From Dehalococcoidia bacterium (GTDB lineage Bacteria; Chloroflexota; Dehalococcoidia; DSTF01; JACRBR01), in contig JBBDXD010000018.1 of assembly GCA_040902535.1 (NCBI GenBank), positions 186,001 through 250,000 on the forward strand: a stretch of DNA of 64,000 nt, read 5' to 3'. Both the position numbers and the translations under genes were made by a program. Below are positions 18,154 to 26,984 of this stretch, piece after piece. Below the pieces are notes generated by a model that saw only the letters and a program-made list of their open reading frames with translations, had not been told where the DNA came from and ran no database searches. How positions within the stretch are numbered: the first letter of the stretch is position 1; every line of letters starts with the position of its first letter.

Positions 18154-18441
18154 CTAACCTCCGCCGTGGCTCCGCGCGCGCACAAAGCGGCGTGCACGCT
18201 CGCGCTGTACGGCCGCATCCCGTTCACTCTCGCTGATGTTGGACCCGGGTAACTCATCGCCCGGCTCGGGAATGTGCGGGGCATCGGCCGGTCCGAACTC
18301 CGGCACCGTCATGCCGCCACCCCACATCGCCCCGCGAAATGGCATCGTCGCCTGCACGATGTCGAGCAAGCGCCACGGACCGATGCGGCCGGGTTGTCTC
18401 AGGCGTTCGTCACTCACGCGGGTTTCCGTTCGGTCCGCCAC
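18154..18441 (-). CDS. Small Pro/Arg-rich protein, unknown
   Basis: This 95-residue frame runs from GTG 18441, nine bases after the HTH stop, to a stop directly abutting the precorrin-2 dehydrogenase. It has a basic N-terminus (TETRVSDERLRQPGRIGPWR), an acidic Pro-rich centre (EFGPADAPHIPEPGDELPG) and a basic tail. There is no strong ribosome site and no recognised family. The exact fit in the operon is the main reason to call it. Confidence 0.45.
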   Translation of the reverse strand: MADRTETRVSDERLRQPGRIGPWRLLDIVQATMPFRGAMWGGGMTVPEFGPADAPHIPEPGDELPGSNISESERDAAVQRERARRFVRARSHGGG

Positions 18442-18450
18442 GTCGCACTC

Positions 18451-19110
18451 TCACTTCGCGCCCGGACGTTCGTAGGCGCCGGCGATGCCGAGAAGCACCT
18501 CGTCGGCGAGCGCCATGATCTGTTCGCACACCTCGACCGCATCGCCGTGTGGTGTGCCGCTCTTCGCGAGCGCCTGCTTGGCCGACTGATCGAGACTGCG
18601 GCGAAAGAACGTGAAGGCGTGCATGGCCTGCGACAAGGACATGCCTGTCTCCATGAGTTCGAAACCGTACTCGGCGCCGGTCACGCGCGCTTCTTCGAGC
18701 AGCGAGTTCTTGCGGCGCTTCTTGCTCAGGTAGTCAGCGACGAGCGCCATGAGGCGACGTCCGAGCGGCCGCAACTTCTCGCGATGCGATTCATCGACCG
18801 TGTTGTACCAATCGGCATTGTGGCTGCGACCTAACTGCTGGCGAATGCGCCGTGTGGCGAGGTCGCCGACGTCGGAGTACGATCGCGCCGACCGGCCCTC
18901 GACGATCGACCGCACGTCGGTCTCGGCGAAGCGGCGATGGCCCCCGGGGGTGCGGAACGTGCGCACCTGGCCGGCGTCGGCCCAGCGGCGAAGCGTCGAC
19001 TCATCGACGTTCAGGAGCTTGCAGGCCTGCCCGAGCGTGAGCCAGCGGTCTTGTTCTGGAACGGCGGCGCCGTTGGGCTGGGCCTGCTTCGAGGGTACAA
19101 ACGTGGGCAA
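18451..19110 (-). CDS. MerR/BldC-type HTH regulator with C-terminal helical sensor domain
   Basis: This is a 219-residue protein. Residues 21-75 form an excisionase/MerR-like winged helix (LGQACKLLNVDESTLRRWAD, then TPGGHRRFAETDVRSI). Residues ~95-215 are all-helical and resemble the N-terminal sensor helices found in Rsb-type and two-component regulators; this is a weak, memory-based comparison. It heads the tetrapyrrole operon and so is the obvious candidate regulator. The start is a TTG without a good SD; no alternative in-frame start is better. Confidence 0.75.
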   Translation of the reverse strand: MPTFVPSKQAQPNGAAVPEQDRWLTLGQACKLLNVDESTLRRWADAGQVRTFRTPGGHRRFAETDVRSIVEGRSARSYSDVGDLATRRIRQQLGRSHNADWYNTVDESHREKLRPLGRRLMALVADYLSKKRRKNSLLEEARVTGAEYGFELMETGMSLSQAMHAFTFFRRSLDQSAKQALAKSGTPHGDAVEVCEQIMALADEVLLGIAGAYERPGAK

Positions 19111-19304
19111 ATCTTGGTAATCCCGCTAAGTGAGATGCAACCACCTAGATTCTAGAAGCCGCGGGAATGACGGTCAACCGTGGTGGGCGCGATTTGTGAA
19201 GGTTTTTGCGATCGATAGGTGGCCGCGGCGTGTTTCGGGGCGGGCGCGCGGGCGCGCGGCGGCCGGCCGCCATCCGCCGCGGCGACCAGCAGCCGTTGCG
19301 TTGC

Positions 19305-19310
19305 TACAGT
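19305..19310 (+). promoter_or_regulatory. -10 box of a probable leaderless promoter
   Basis: TACAGT lies six bases before the ATG at 19317, and no SD is present. This is the same arrangement as at 28250, 30128, 35835, 43157 and 49469, and on the minus strand at 37244. Confidence 0.5.
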
Positions 19311-19316
19311 GGTCGC

Positions 19317-19727
19317 ATGAAGTCCGACCCCTTTGCGCGCAAGACTCAGGCTGACCTGATCATCGAACGGGCGGCGCAGCAACTCGGTATCTTGCTCAAG
19401 GAGGCCGCGCTGGAGTTGCGCCCGTTTCCACCCTTCCCCGGGGCGTTCTTCACGTATGGCGTCGAGGTGAACCTCGAAGGCGTCGAGCGGCCGGACCTGG
19501 GCTGCATCGTCGTTGGCGAAGACGGCGAACTGTACGAGTTGGAACTGCAGATCGACTTCGGCGACGACTTCAGCGACGCTGTCGACATCGTCCAGGCGCG
19601 CGACGAGACGCTGAAGAAACTCGAAGACCTGCACCCGCGCGACTACATCATCCTGGCGTCCAACGCCCTTTCGCAGTTGACGGAACTTCTGCTCGAACGC
19701 GCCGACGCGGGCGGCGCCTCCGTCTGA
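19317..19727 (+). CDS. Conserved hypothetical acidic protein
   Basis: This 136-residue cytosolic protein is rich in acidic residues. The ATG at 19317 follows a TACAGT box by six bases, and a longer upstream in-frame extension is basic and unlike the rest. Segments such as LYELELQIDFGDDFSDAVDI and HPRDYIILASNALSQLTELL suggest a mixed alpha/beta fold, but no family was recognised. It is followed five bases later by a BatD-like exported protein in the same direction, which suggests an operon. Confidence 0.65.
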   Translation: MKSDPFARKTQADLIIERAAQQLGILLKEAALELRPFPPFPGAFFTYGVEVNLEGVERPDLGCIVVGEDGELYELELQIDFGDDFSDAVDIVQARDETLKKLEDLHPRDYIILASNALSQLTELLLERADAGGASV

Positions 19728-19732
19728 CCGCG

Positions 19733-20689
19733 GTGCGACTGATAGCAGCGATCCTGACAGCGCTTGCACTATCGTCCACGGTGATGCTGCCTGCCGGAGC
19801 GACGCAGGACGCGGAGCCGCGCATCACCGAAACGTCGCTGACGCCGGCGACGGCCACCGTGGGCGATCACCTGGTCCTGCGCATCGTCGTGGAGCACGCG
19901 CAGGGCATCACCATTGAAGGTCCACGGTTTGGCGACAGCTTCGGCGGATTCGAGATCGTCCACGCGCCGCCGCCGCTGCGCGCCGACACGAGCACGACGA
20001 TCGAGTACACGCTCGCGGCGTTCGAGACCGGCGAGATCGTGCTTCCGGCGCTTGAAGTGCGCTGGCGCGGCGAAGGCGGCGCCGGGTCGTTGATGACGGA
20101 GCCCCGCACCGTACAGGTGCAGTCGGTGTTGGCGCCGGGCGACGAGGACCTGCGCCCACTGAAGCCGCAGCTCTCGCTCGCCGACGAAGCGCCGCCCGCG
20201 ATCGTGCCGGTCGCGTTCATCGTGGCGTTTGTTGTGCTGACGGCATTCGGGTACTGGCTGATGCGGCGAGCGATCGGCGCGCGCCCCGCTGCACCGGCGG
20301 CCCTCGAACGCGAACTAACGCCTGCCGAGCGCGGCCGCGCAGCGCTCGACGAACTCGCCGCGTCGGGCGTCGCGGTCCGCGACGTACGTGAGCACTACGC
20401 GCGGCTGGCGGAGATCGTGCGCGCCTACCTGAGCGAGCGCTTCGGGTTTCCGGGCTACGCGATGACGCGGCGGGAGATGGAGCGCGGCATGGCACGGGCG
20501 GGCATCGACCGCTTCGTCGCGCGCGTGACGGCGAACCTGCTGGAGCAGTGCGACGCGGTACAGTTTGCGGGCTTTCGGCCGCCGCCGGAGCGCCTCGATG
20601 CAGACGTCACGGCGGCGTACGAGATCGTACAGATGACCGAATCCGAGCCCGCGGCCGAAGCTACGGAGGTGGCGGCCACGGCTTCGTAG
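19733..20689 (+). CDS. Exported BatD-like protein with one membrane helix and cytoplasmic domain
   Basis: This is a 318-residue protein. Residues 1-24 are a signal peptide, followed by an Ig-like extracytoplasmic domain typical of BatD/oxygen-tolerance proteins (TVGDHLVLRIVVEHAQG, FETGEIVLPALEVRWRG). A transmembrane helix lies near 155-182 (VPVAFIVAFVVLTAFGYWLM). A cytoplasmic helical tail resembles the DUF4381/BatD C-terminal domain (YARLAEIVRAYLSERFGFPG). The partner MoxR ATPase and von Willebrand proteins are not in this window. The start is GTG 19733. Confidence 0.7.
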   Translation: MRLIAAILTALALSSTVMLPAGATQDAEPRITETSLTPATATVGDHLVLRIVVEHAQGITIEGPRFGDSFGGFEIVHAPPPLRADTSTTIEYTLAAFETGEIVLPALEVRWRGEGGAGSLMTEPRTVQVQSVLAPGDEDLRPLKPQLSLADEAPPAIVPVAFIVAFVVLTAFGYWLMRRAIGARPAAPAALERELTPAERGRAALDELAASGVAVRDVREHYARLAEIVRAYLSERFGFPGYAMTRREMERGMARAGIDRFVARVTANLLEQCDAVQFAGFRPPPERLDADVTAAYEIVQMTESEPAAEATEVAATAS

Positions 20690-20792
20690 GCCGCGCGAAA
20701 GATAGTCCCTCCGCCGACGGGTTGTGGTACATCCGTACCTGCCCGGCTTGACGGCCATCCGACGACACTAACCCCAGACGGAGGTTGTCGCG

Positions 20793-23700
20793 ATGAGCCA
20801 GATCGACCCTATTCACTACTGCACGAACTGCGGGCGCGGTGTCCCGGTTGGCAGCCCGTACTGCAATCAGTGCGGTTGGCCGGCCGTCGCCGGGCCTAAG
20901 GAGCGCGTGCGGCAGGTCGCGACGATCCTCAACGAACTGAGCGCGCCAACGATGCGCAGCGCTATTCCTGCGGAGGCACACGCCGGCCTGGAGGCGCACT
21001 ACACGGTCGAGTTGGAGACGTTCGTCGCGCCGCGAAGTACACCGCAGCGGCAGAGCACTGCGCCTGCGCGTCGTACGGTGGCGGTGGCGGCGAAGCCACG
21101 AGAGCCGATGGACTGGAGTTGGCTCGCCGATCAGCAGGCGAACCTGCTGCTCTTCGCGGGGGCGTTCCTGACGATCGTCGCGGCGCTAATCTACGTCGGC
21201 TACTCAGAGCAGGCGGTGAGCGGCGCGCTGAAGATGACGCTGCTCGCCGGCTACACGCTGGCGTTCATCGCCGCCGGCGCCGCGTGCCTGCGTTCCCCGC
21301 GCGTCGTCATGGCGGGTCACGTCTTTTTGGGCGTCGGCGCGGTGCTCGTGCCGATGAACTTCGCCGCCGCGCGATCAATCTTCGGCGGCGGCGACCTCGG
21401 CGCGGAATCCATGTGGTTCGCCGGTTCGGTCGTTTCCGCCGCGTTCTACACGGCCATCGCGCGCATCGGCCTGGGGCGCGGCTATGCCGTCGCCGCGGGT
21501 GTCGCGCTGATCTCCGCCGCGATCGCTGCGATTGTCGCATTCGACGTGCCCAGCGAGTGGGCGCCGCTCGTCGGCATCGCGACAGCTGCGTTGCTGGTTG
21601 CGCCGCTGCTCTTCGCGGACGACGTCACCAAACGGCGTATCGGCGAGATCTGGCAGTTCCACGCGCATGCCGCGGCGATCGGCGCCGTCGCATGGGCGCT
21701 GGGCGTCGCAGGGTGGGCCGCTGACGATCCTTCGTTCGAGATCTCGACACGCTGGTTCCTGCCCGCGACGCTCGTTGCATTCACGGCATTCGCCGCCGCG
21801 CCCATGCTGCGTACACGGCGCACCGAGTTTGGCGTTGAGGCGATCGCGGGTGCCGGAGGCATAGCGCTTGCCGCGCTGTACCCGTTCGACCTGCCCGCCG
21901 AAGCCTACGCCGTCGCGTTGGCGGCGGTCGCGACGTCGTTCGGCGTGGCGCGGCTTGCCGCACGGCGCGCCGACATCGCCCGCGTGCTGCCGCGCGCGTT
22001 CGACGAAGTGCTGTACGGATTCGGCATCGGCGCGACGGTGATCGCGGCGCTGGCGGCATTCCTGGTGCTGCAGACGGCGCTGGACGAAGCTTCGACGTAC
22101 GAGTTGTCGACGCGGTGGTACCTGCCATCGGCGGCTGCGCTCGTCGCGGCGTTCTACGCGATCGATGCGTTCGCAGTGCGGTCGCGTGCGGGACTTGCCG
22201 GGACGTTCGTGAGCGTGGGCGTGCTGCTGCCGTCGCTGGCGTGGGCGCTCGACGCGCGGGCGGAGTACTACGCGTTCTTCTTCCTGGTCCCGGCGGGCGC
22301 GCTCATCGCGTTCGTGCGCTGGGCGGCTGACGGCGACGTGACCGGCAAGCTACACAACGAGTGGCGCGACGACGCGTCGTGGGCGCCGCGCGCGGCGGCG
22401 GCAGCGGGTGCTGCGATCGCGCTCGGCGCCGCGGTTGAGTCGATGTTGCCGGACACGGCGTACGAACCGCAATTCTCGACGTTCCTACCCGTCGCGCTCG
22501 CGCTCGCCGCGCTGGTCGCCGCCATCGACGCGTCGCGGCTGCCTCGCGTCGAGACGTCGATCGCGTCCTGCGCGCTGGTTGCGGCGACGATCGCGAGCGT
22601 GCCGTACGTGTACGACGCGCCGGCTACGCATTACGGGGCGGCGCTGGCGGCGGCGGCGGTCGCCCTGGCTGCGCTGCGCGCGGTAAACGTCACATGGTTA
22701 GACGCGCGCGTACGTGACGGCGTGGCCGTCGTGGCACTCGTGCTTGCGACCGTGCCGTTCGAGGTTGCGTACGCCGATGGCGACCCCCGCATCGGCGCGG
22801 CCGTGCACTTCGTAGCGGCGCTTGTGTTTGCGCTGGCGGCGATCTCCCGCGCGCCTCGCGACGGGTCGGATGCGCTGCGATTCAGCTTCACGCCCAACAG
22901 TGTGTGGCTCTACGCGTCGGGCCTGGCGTTGACCGTCGGCTACGTGTTCGCGCTGCGCAGCATGCCGGCGGCGGAAAACGCGGAGGCGGGCACGCTCGCG
23001 ATCCCGTTCGCGGTGCTCGCGGCGGGCTTCGCGTTCGCAGGCGCGGGTCTGCGACGCTGGCGGCCGGCGGTGCGGGGTCACGTGTACATCATGTCGCTGC
23101 TCGTCGCGCTGGTGTCGCTTTCCATGGCGCCCGATGCGCTGGCGCTCGCATGGCTTCTCACGACGTTCGTCGCGCTATACGCCGCGCTGGCGTTGTACGA
23201 GGATGCGCCGATCGTCGCGACGCCGACGGCGGTCCTGGGCGTGCTGGCGGTGCTGGCGTGGCGCGAGCAATTCGATGCATCGACGGAACTGCTTCCTATC
23301 GCATTCTCGGCGATCGGTGTGGCGGCGTTCGCCGCGGCGATCGCGATACGGAAGGTGCAACACGAGTGGAGCGTCGCCCTGCGGACCGGCGGCGCCACAT
23401 ACGCGCTGATCGCACCGATAGCGGGCTTCGCGGCGATGACGATCGAACAGGGCGACGCCAACGTTGGACAGACGGCGCTGTACCAGTGGACGACGCTCGC
23501 CGTCGCCGTCGCGGGGGCCCTGGCGATCGTCGAAGCGGCGCTCTCGGGGCGGCGCTGGATCGTCGTACCGGCGAGCGCGACGCTCGTCCTGTCGTTGCTG
23601 CTGCAGATCGCGCGCTTCGAGCCGGAGAACGTGCAGGCGTACACGCTGGTCATCGGCGCGTACGTGGTGCTGCTGGGGGCGGTGGGACTCAGCCGCTATC

Positions 23701-24104
23701 GCCTGGTCCCGGGCATGGAGTCATCCGGCACGTATCTCGAAGCGCTCGGCGCCGCGACGATCATGTTCCCGTCGTTCGTACAGTCGCTCGACGGCGGCTG
23801 GACGTACCAGCTGATCCTGTTCGCCGAGGCGATCGCGTTCGTCGTGTTGAGCGTCGCGTTCCGGCGCCAAGGCATGCTTGCGGCGGCGCTCGGGGCGCTG
23901 GTGCTGGTGGCGGGGCGAGCGGTCTTCGACACGGTCAACGCGCTGCCGAACTGGATCGTCGCGATGCTCGGCGGCGCGCTGCTGCTGGGCGCCGGTATGG
24001 CGGTGCTGATCGCCCGCGACCGCTGGATGCAGTGGCAGGAGACGGTGCTGGGGTGGTGGACGAGCGAGGGCGGCGGCCCACGTACAAACGACGGCGCCGC
24101 ATAG
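20793..24104 (+). CDS. Very large zinc-ribbon polytopic membrane protein
   Basis: This 1103-residue protein starts at ATG behind GGAGG. Residues 9-29 are a double-CxxC zinc ribbon (YCTNCGRG ... YCNQCGW). A ~90-residue linker follows, then about 970 residues of almost continuous hydrophobic helices, very Ala-rich and probably 25-30 transmembrane segments. Similar zinc-ribbon plus DUF2157-like giant membrane proteins are known from actinobacteria and Chloroflexota without an established function. The segment DEASTYELSTRWYLPSAAAL echoes SFEISTRWFLPATLVAFTAF earlier, which hints at internal duplication of helix blocks. Confidence 0.75.
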   Translation: MSQIDPIHYCTNCGRGVPVGSPYCNQCGWPAVAGPKERVRQVATILNELSAPTMRSAIPAEAHAGLEAHYTVELETFVAPRSTPQRQSTAPARRTVAVAAKPREPMDWSWLADQQANLLLFAGAFLTIVAALIYVGYSEQAVSGALKMTLLAGYTLAFIAAGAACLRSPRVVMAGHVFLGVGAVLVPMNFAAARSIFGGGDLGAESMWFAGSVVSAAFYTAIARIGLGRGYAVAAGVALISAAIAAIVAFDVPSEWAPLVGIATAALLVAPLLFADDVTKRRIGEIWQFHAHAAAIGAVAWALGVAGWAADDPSFEISTRWFLPATLVAFTAFAAAPMLRTRRTEFGVEAIAGAGGIALAALYPFDLPAEAYAVALAAVATSFGVARLAARRADIARVLPRAFDEVLYGFGIGATVIAALAAFLVLQTALDEASTYELSTRWYLPSAAALVAAFYAIDAFAVRSRAGLAGTFVSVGVLLPSLAWALDARAEYYAFFFLVPAGALIAFVRWAADGDVTGKLHNEWRDDASWAPRAAAAAGAAIALGAAVESMLPDTAYEPQFSTFLPVALALAALVAAIDASRLPRVETSIASCALVAATIASVPYVYDAPATHYGAALAAAAVALAALRAVNVTWLDARVRDGVAVVALVLATVPFEVAYADGDPRIGAAVHFVAALVFALAAISRAPRDGSDALRFSFTPNSVWLYASGLALTVGYVFALRSMPAAENAEAGTLAIPFAVLAAGFAFAGAGLRRWRPAVRGHVYIMSLLVALVSLSMAPDALALAWLLTTFVALYAALALYEDAPIVATPTAVLGVLAVLAWREQFDASTELLPIAFSAIGVAAFAAAIAIRKVQHEWSVALRTGGATYALIAPIAGFAAMTIEQGDANVGQTALYQWTTLAVAVAGALAIVEAALSGRRWIVVPASATLVLSLLLQIARFEPENVQAYTLVIGAYVVLLGAVGLSRYRLVPGMESSGTYLEALGAATIMFPSFVQSLDGGWTYQLILFAEAIAFVVLSVAFRRQGMLAAALGALVLVAGRAVFDTVNALPNWIVAMLGGALLLGAGMAVLIARDRWMQWQETVLGWWTSEGGGPRTNDGAA

Positions 24105-24193
24105 GCGGCGGGTGGGTTAGGATCCTCTGGGCGGCCTCCACGCGGCGGCGCCCTGCCGCGCTTGCACGCCTCGCGGCGGGCGATCTACAATTG

Positions 24194-24223
24194 TTGATGT
24201 AATCGCTTAACTTTAGGGACTAT
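24194..24223 (+). promoter_or_regulatory. Candidate promoter/operator for the cysteine cluster
   Basis: TTGATG at 24194-24199 and GACTAT at 24218-24223 are 18 bp apart in a locally AT-rich stretch just before the Rrf2 gene. An Rrf2 autoregulatory site would be expected here, but no clear palindrome is visible. Confidence 0.4.
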
Positions 24224-24242
24224 CCCCGCTCCAGATTCAATT

Positions 24243-24671
24243 ATGCGTATTTCGACCAAAGGTGACTACGGCGTCCGCGCCCTCATCGAGTTGTCTCATC
24301 ATTATGGTGAGGGGCCGATCCAGAGCGCGGAGATTGCCGCCCGCCAGCGGATCCCGGAGCCGTACCTGGACCAGCTCCTCACGACGCTGCGGAAGGCGGG
24401 ATTCATCCGGAGCGTCCGGGGGCCGCAGGGCGGCCATGCGCTGATCCACCGGCCAGAGGAGGTGCGTCTGAGCGAGGTGATCCGCACGCTCGAGGGCTCG
24501 CTCTCGCCGGTATCGCACCTGCACGACGAGGGATACCAGTGCCGCGCCGCGCACGAGGTTTGGCACACCGTCGAAACCGCAACCGAGAAGATCCTGGACG
24601 GCGTAACGATCGGCGATCTGGCCGCTCGAGAATTGGAGTACGACCGCAATGGCGGACGCTACGTCATCTAG
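24243..24671 (+). CDS. Rrf2-family transcriptional regulator (CymR-like)
   Basis: This 142-residue regulator has the winged helix MRISTKGDYGVRALIELSHH and the family hallmark VRGPQGGHALIHRPEEV. Iron-sulfur Rrf2 proteins such as IscR carry three clustered cysteines. Here only one Cys (YQCRAAHEVW, about residue 100) is present, as in CymR, the cysteine-metabolism repressor of Firmicutes, which signals through CysK. The gene overlaps cysK by 23 bases, which strongly supports control of cysteine synthesis. The CymR parallel is inference from one feature plus context. Confidence 0.85.
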   Translation: MRISTKGDYGVRALIELSHHYGEGPIQSAEIAARQRIPEPYLDQLLTTLRKAGFIRSVRGPQGGHALIHRPEEVRLSEVIRTLEGSLSPVSHLHDEGYQCRAAHEVWHTVETATEKILDGVTIGDLAARELEYDRNGGRYVI

Positions 24672-25605
24672 CCCGGCGCGGGCGATCGTCACCGGCGGCA
24701 TCGCGGACAGCGTGCTCGAGCTGATCGGCAACACGCCGATGGTGCGCCTGAAGCGCATCGCGCCGCCCGACGGGGCCGAGATCCTGGGCAAGCTGGAGTC
24801 GCTGAACCCGGCGGGCAGCGTCAAGGATCGCATCGCGCTTTCGATGATCGAGGCGGCGGAAGCAGCGGGCGAACTGAAGCCCGGCGATACGATCGTCGAA
24901 CCGACGTCGGGCAACACGGGCATCGGGCTGGCGATGGTGGCGGCGGTGAAGGGTTACAAGCTCGTGCTGACGATGCCGGAGGACATGAGCGTCGAGCGGC
25001 GGCGGCTGCTGACGCGCTTCGGGGCGCAGCTTGTGCTGACGCCGGCCATCGAGGGCATGACGGGCGCCGTGTACGCCGCGCAGGAACTGGTCGAGAAGAA
25101 CGAGTCGCACTTCATGCCGCAGCAGTTCAACAACGCCGCGAACCCGGAGATCCACCGCCGCACGACGGCGCGCGAGATCCTGCAGCAGACCGAAGGGCGC
25201 GTCGATGCGCTGGTGGCGGGGGTGGGGACGGGCGGCTCGATCACGGGCATCGGCGAAGTGCTGAAGAAGGAGCACGCGGGCCTCCTGGTCGTGGCCGTCG
25301 AGCCGCAGAAGTCGCCCGTGCTCGCGGGCGGCAAGGCGGGCATCCACGGCATCCAGGGCATCGGCGCGAGCTTCGTCCCGAGCGTGCTGAACCGCCAGAT
25401 ATACGACGAGCTGATCGCGGTGAAGGACGAAGACGCGTTTGCGATGACGTCGCGGCTGACGCGTGAGGAGGGGCTGCTCGTCGGCATCTCCTCGGGTGCG
25501 AACGTATTTGCGTCGCTGCAGGTGGCAAAGCGGCTCGGCCCGGGCAAGCGCATCGTGACGATGCTGTGCGATACCGGCGAGCGATATCTGAGTGTTAGCC
25601 TTTAA
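24649..25605 (+). CDS. cysK: Cysteine synthase (O-acetylserine sulfhydrylase)
   Basis: This 318-residue fold-II PLP enzyme carries the PLP lysine in NPAGSVKDRIALSMIE, the substrate loop EPTSGNTGIGLAMVAAVKG, the phosphate clamp GVGTGGSITGIGE and LVGISSGANVFASL. It forms cysteine from O-acetylserine and sulfide in the cytosol. It starts within the Rrf2 gene. A second, distinct cysteine synthase (cysM, 27262) lies in the same cluster, so two routes, free sulfide and carrier-bound sulfur, may coexist. Confidence 0.95.
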   Translation: MADATSSSPARAIVTGGIADSVLELIGNTPMVRLKRIAPPDGAEILGKLESLNPAGSVKDRIALSMIEAAEAAGELKPGDTIVEPTSGNTGIGLAMVAAVKGYKLVLTMPEDMSVERRRLLTRFGAQLVLTPAIEGMTGAVYAAQELVEKNESHFMPQQFNNAANPEIHRRTTAREILQQTEGRVDALVAGVGTGGSITGIGEVLKKEHAGLLVVAVEPQKSPVLAGGKAGIHGIQGIGASFVPSVLNRQIYDELIAVKDEDAFAMTSRLTREEGLLVGISSGANVFASLQVAKRLGPGKRIVTMLCDTGERYLSVSL

Positions 25606-25728
25606 GTAGACGAAACGAGAAAGCGAGAGATTCGCATGGACCACGGACATCTGCACATCGACCGCGCGACGGGCGTCGTGAGTCCGGCGTCGCATCTCCC
25701 GCAACCCGCATACCGCGGAGGAGGGCGC

Positions 25729-26916
25729 ATGCCTGTATCCGTCTACATCCCGACGCCGTTCCGCAAGCTCACCGGCAACCGGCAGAACGTCGAGGCGGAG
25801 GGCAAGGACGTCGCCGAAGTGCTGGCGAACGTCGACAAGCAGTACCCGGGCTTTCATCAGCTCGTGTTCGGCAGCGGCCAGGAAGTGCCGGCGCACATCA
25901 ACATTTACCTGAACAAGCAGGAGATCGCGTCGCTCGAAGGGATCGCGACGAAGGTGAAGGACGGCGACGAAGTGGCGGTGATCCCGGCGATGGCCGGCGG
26001 CGCAGACGCCGCGCAGCCGGCGAAGCGCACGGCAGGCGCGCTGACGCCGGACCAGGTGAACCGCTATTCACGGCACATCATCATGCCGCAGGTGGGGCCT
26101 TCCGGTCAGCGCAAGATCATGGAGTCGAGCATCCTGATCATCGGCGCCGGCGGCCTCGGCTCGCCGATCGCCGTGTACCTGGCGCTCGCGGGCATCGGGA
26201 AGATCGGCATCGTCGACTTCGACACCGTCGACCTGTCGAACCTGCAGCGGCAGATCCTGCACCAGAACGACGACATCGGCAAGTCGAAGGCCGTGTCGGC
26301 GAAGGAGACGATCAACGCGTACAACCCGGATGTCGACGTGGTGGTACACGACGTGCCGATCACGTCGGATAACGCGCTGGAGATCATCGAGCAGTACGAC
26401 TACGTGATCAACGGCGCCGACAACTTCGCGGCGCGGTACCTGGTGAACGACGCGTGCTTCTTCCTGAAGAAGCCGCTTATCGATGGCTCGATCCTGCTGT
26501 TCGACGGGCAGGTGACGGTGTACCTGCCCGACAAGGGCTGCTACCGCTGCCTCTACCCGTCGCCGCCGCCGCCCGGCATGGTGCCGAGTTGCGCTGAGGC
26601 AGGCGTGCTGGGCGCGCTCTGCGGCACCGTCGGCACGATCCAGGCGACGGAGGTGGTGAAGCTCATCCTGGGCGTCGGGGACTCGCTGCACGGACGCTTG
26701 CTGCTCTACGACGCACTCGCGATGGAGTTTCGGCAGGTGCGCATCCGCAAGGACCCCAACTGCGTGCTTTGCGGCGAGAATCCGACCGTCACGGAATTGA
26801 TCGATTACGACGCGTGGTGCGGCGGCGCGTTCGAACATACCAACGAAGAAGAGCAGAAGGCCGCCGAGGCCGCGGCGAAGCTGCGCGAGAAATCCGCCGC
26901 TTCGATGAACGCGTAG
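25729..26916 (+). CDS. Fused MoaD/ThiS-like carrier and MoeB-type E1 adenylyltransferase
   Basis: This is a 395-residue fusion starting at ATG 25729 behind a strong GGAGGAGGG. An in-frame ATG at 25636 would add 31 non-conserved residues (MDHGHLHIDRATG...). Residues 1-92 are a ubiquitin-fold sulfur-carrier domain ending AVIPAMAGGA. From residue ~105 comes the E1-like domain: LTPDQVNRYSRHIIMPQVG, the ATP loop IIGAGGLGSPIAVYLALAG and two zinc CxxC pairs (CYRC, CVLC). There is no C-terminal rhodanese domain. It should adenylate or thiolate a carrier, most likely the CysO encoded next; the built-in carrier domain is either a second substrate or a regulatory copy. Confidence 0.88.
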   Translation: MPVSVYIPTPFRKLTGNRQNVEAEGKDVAEVLANVDKQYPGFHQLVFGSGQEVPAHINIYLNKQEIASLEGIATKVKDGDEVAVIPAMAGGADAAQPAKRTAGALTPDQVNRYSRHIIMPQVGPSGQRKIMESSILIIGAGGLGSPIAVYLALAGIGKIGIVDFDTVDLSNLQRQILHQNDDIGKSKAVSAKETINAYNPDVDVVVHDVPITSDNALEIIEQYDYVINGADNFAARYLVNDACFFLKKPLIDGSILLFDGQVTVYLPDKGCYRCLYPSPPPPGMVPSCAEAGVLGALCGTVGTIQATEVVKLILGVGDSLHGRLLLYDALAMEFRQVRIRKDPNCVLCGENPTVTELIDYDAWCGGAFEHTNEEEQKAAEAAAKLREKSAASMNA

Positions 26917-26984
26917 CAGACGGCGCGGGTCGTCGCGCGCGGCCGGGCCGTCACGAATTCACAGGGGCGGGGAAGAAACGACGT

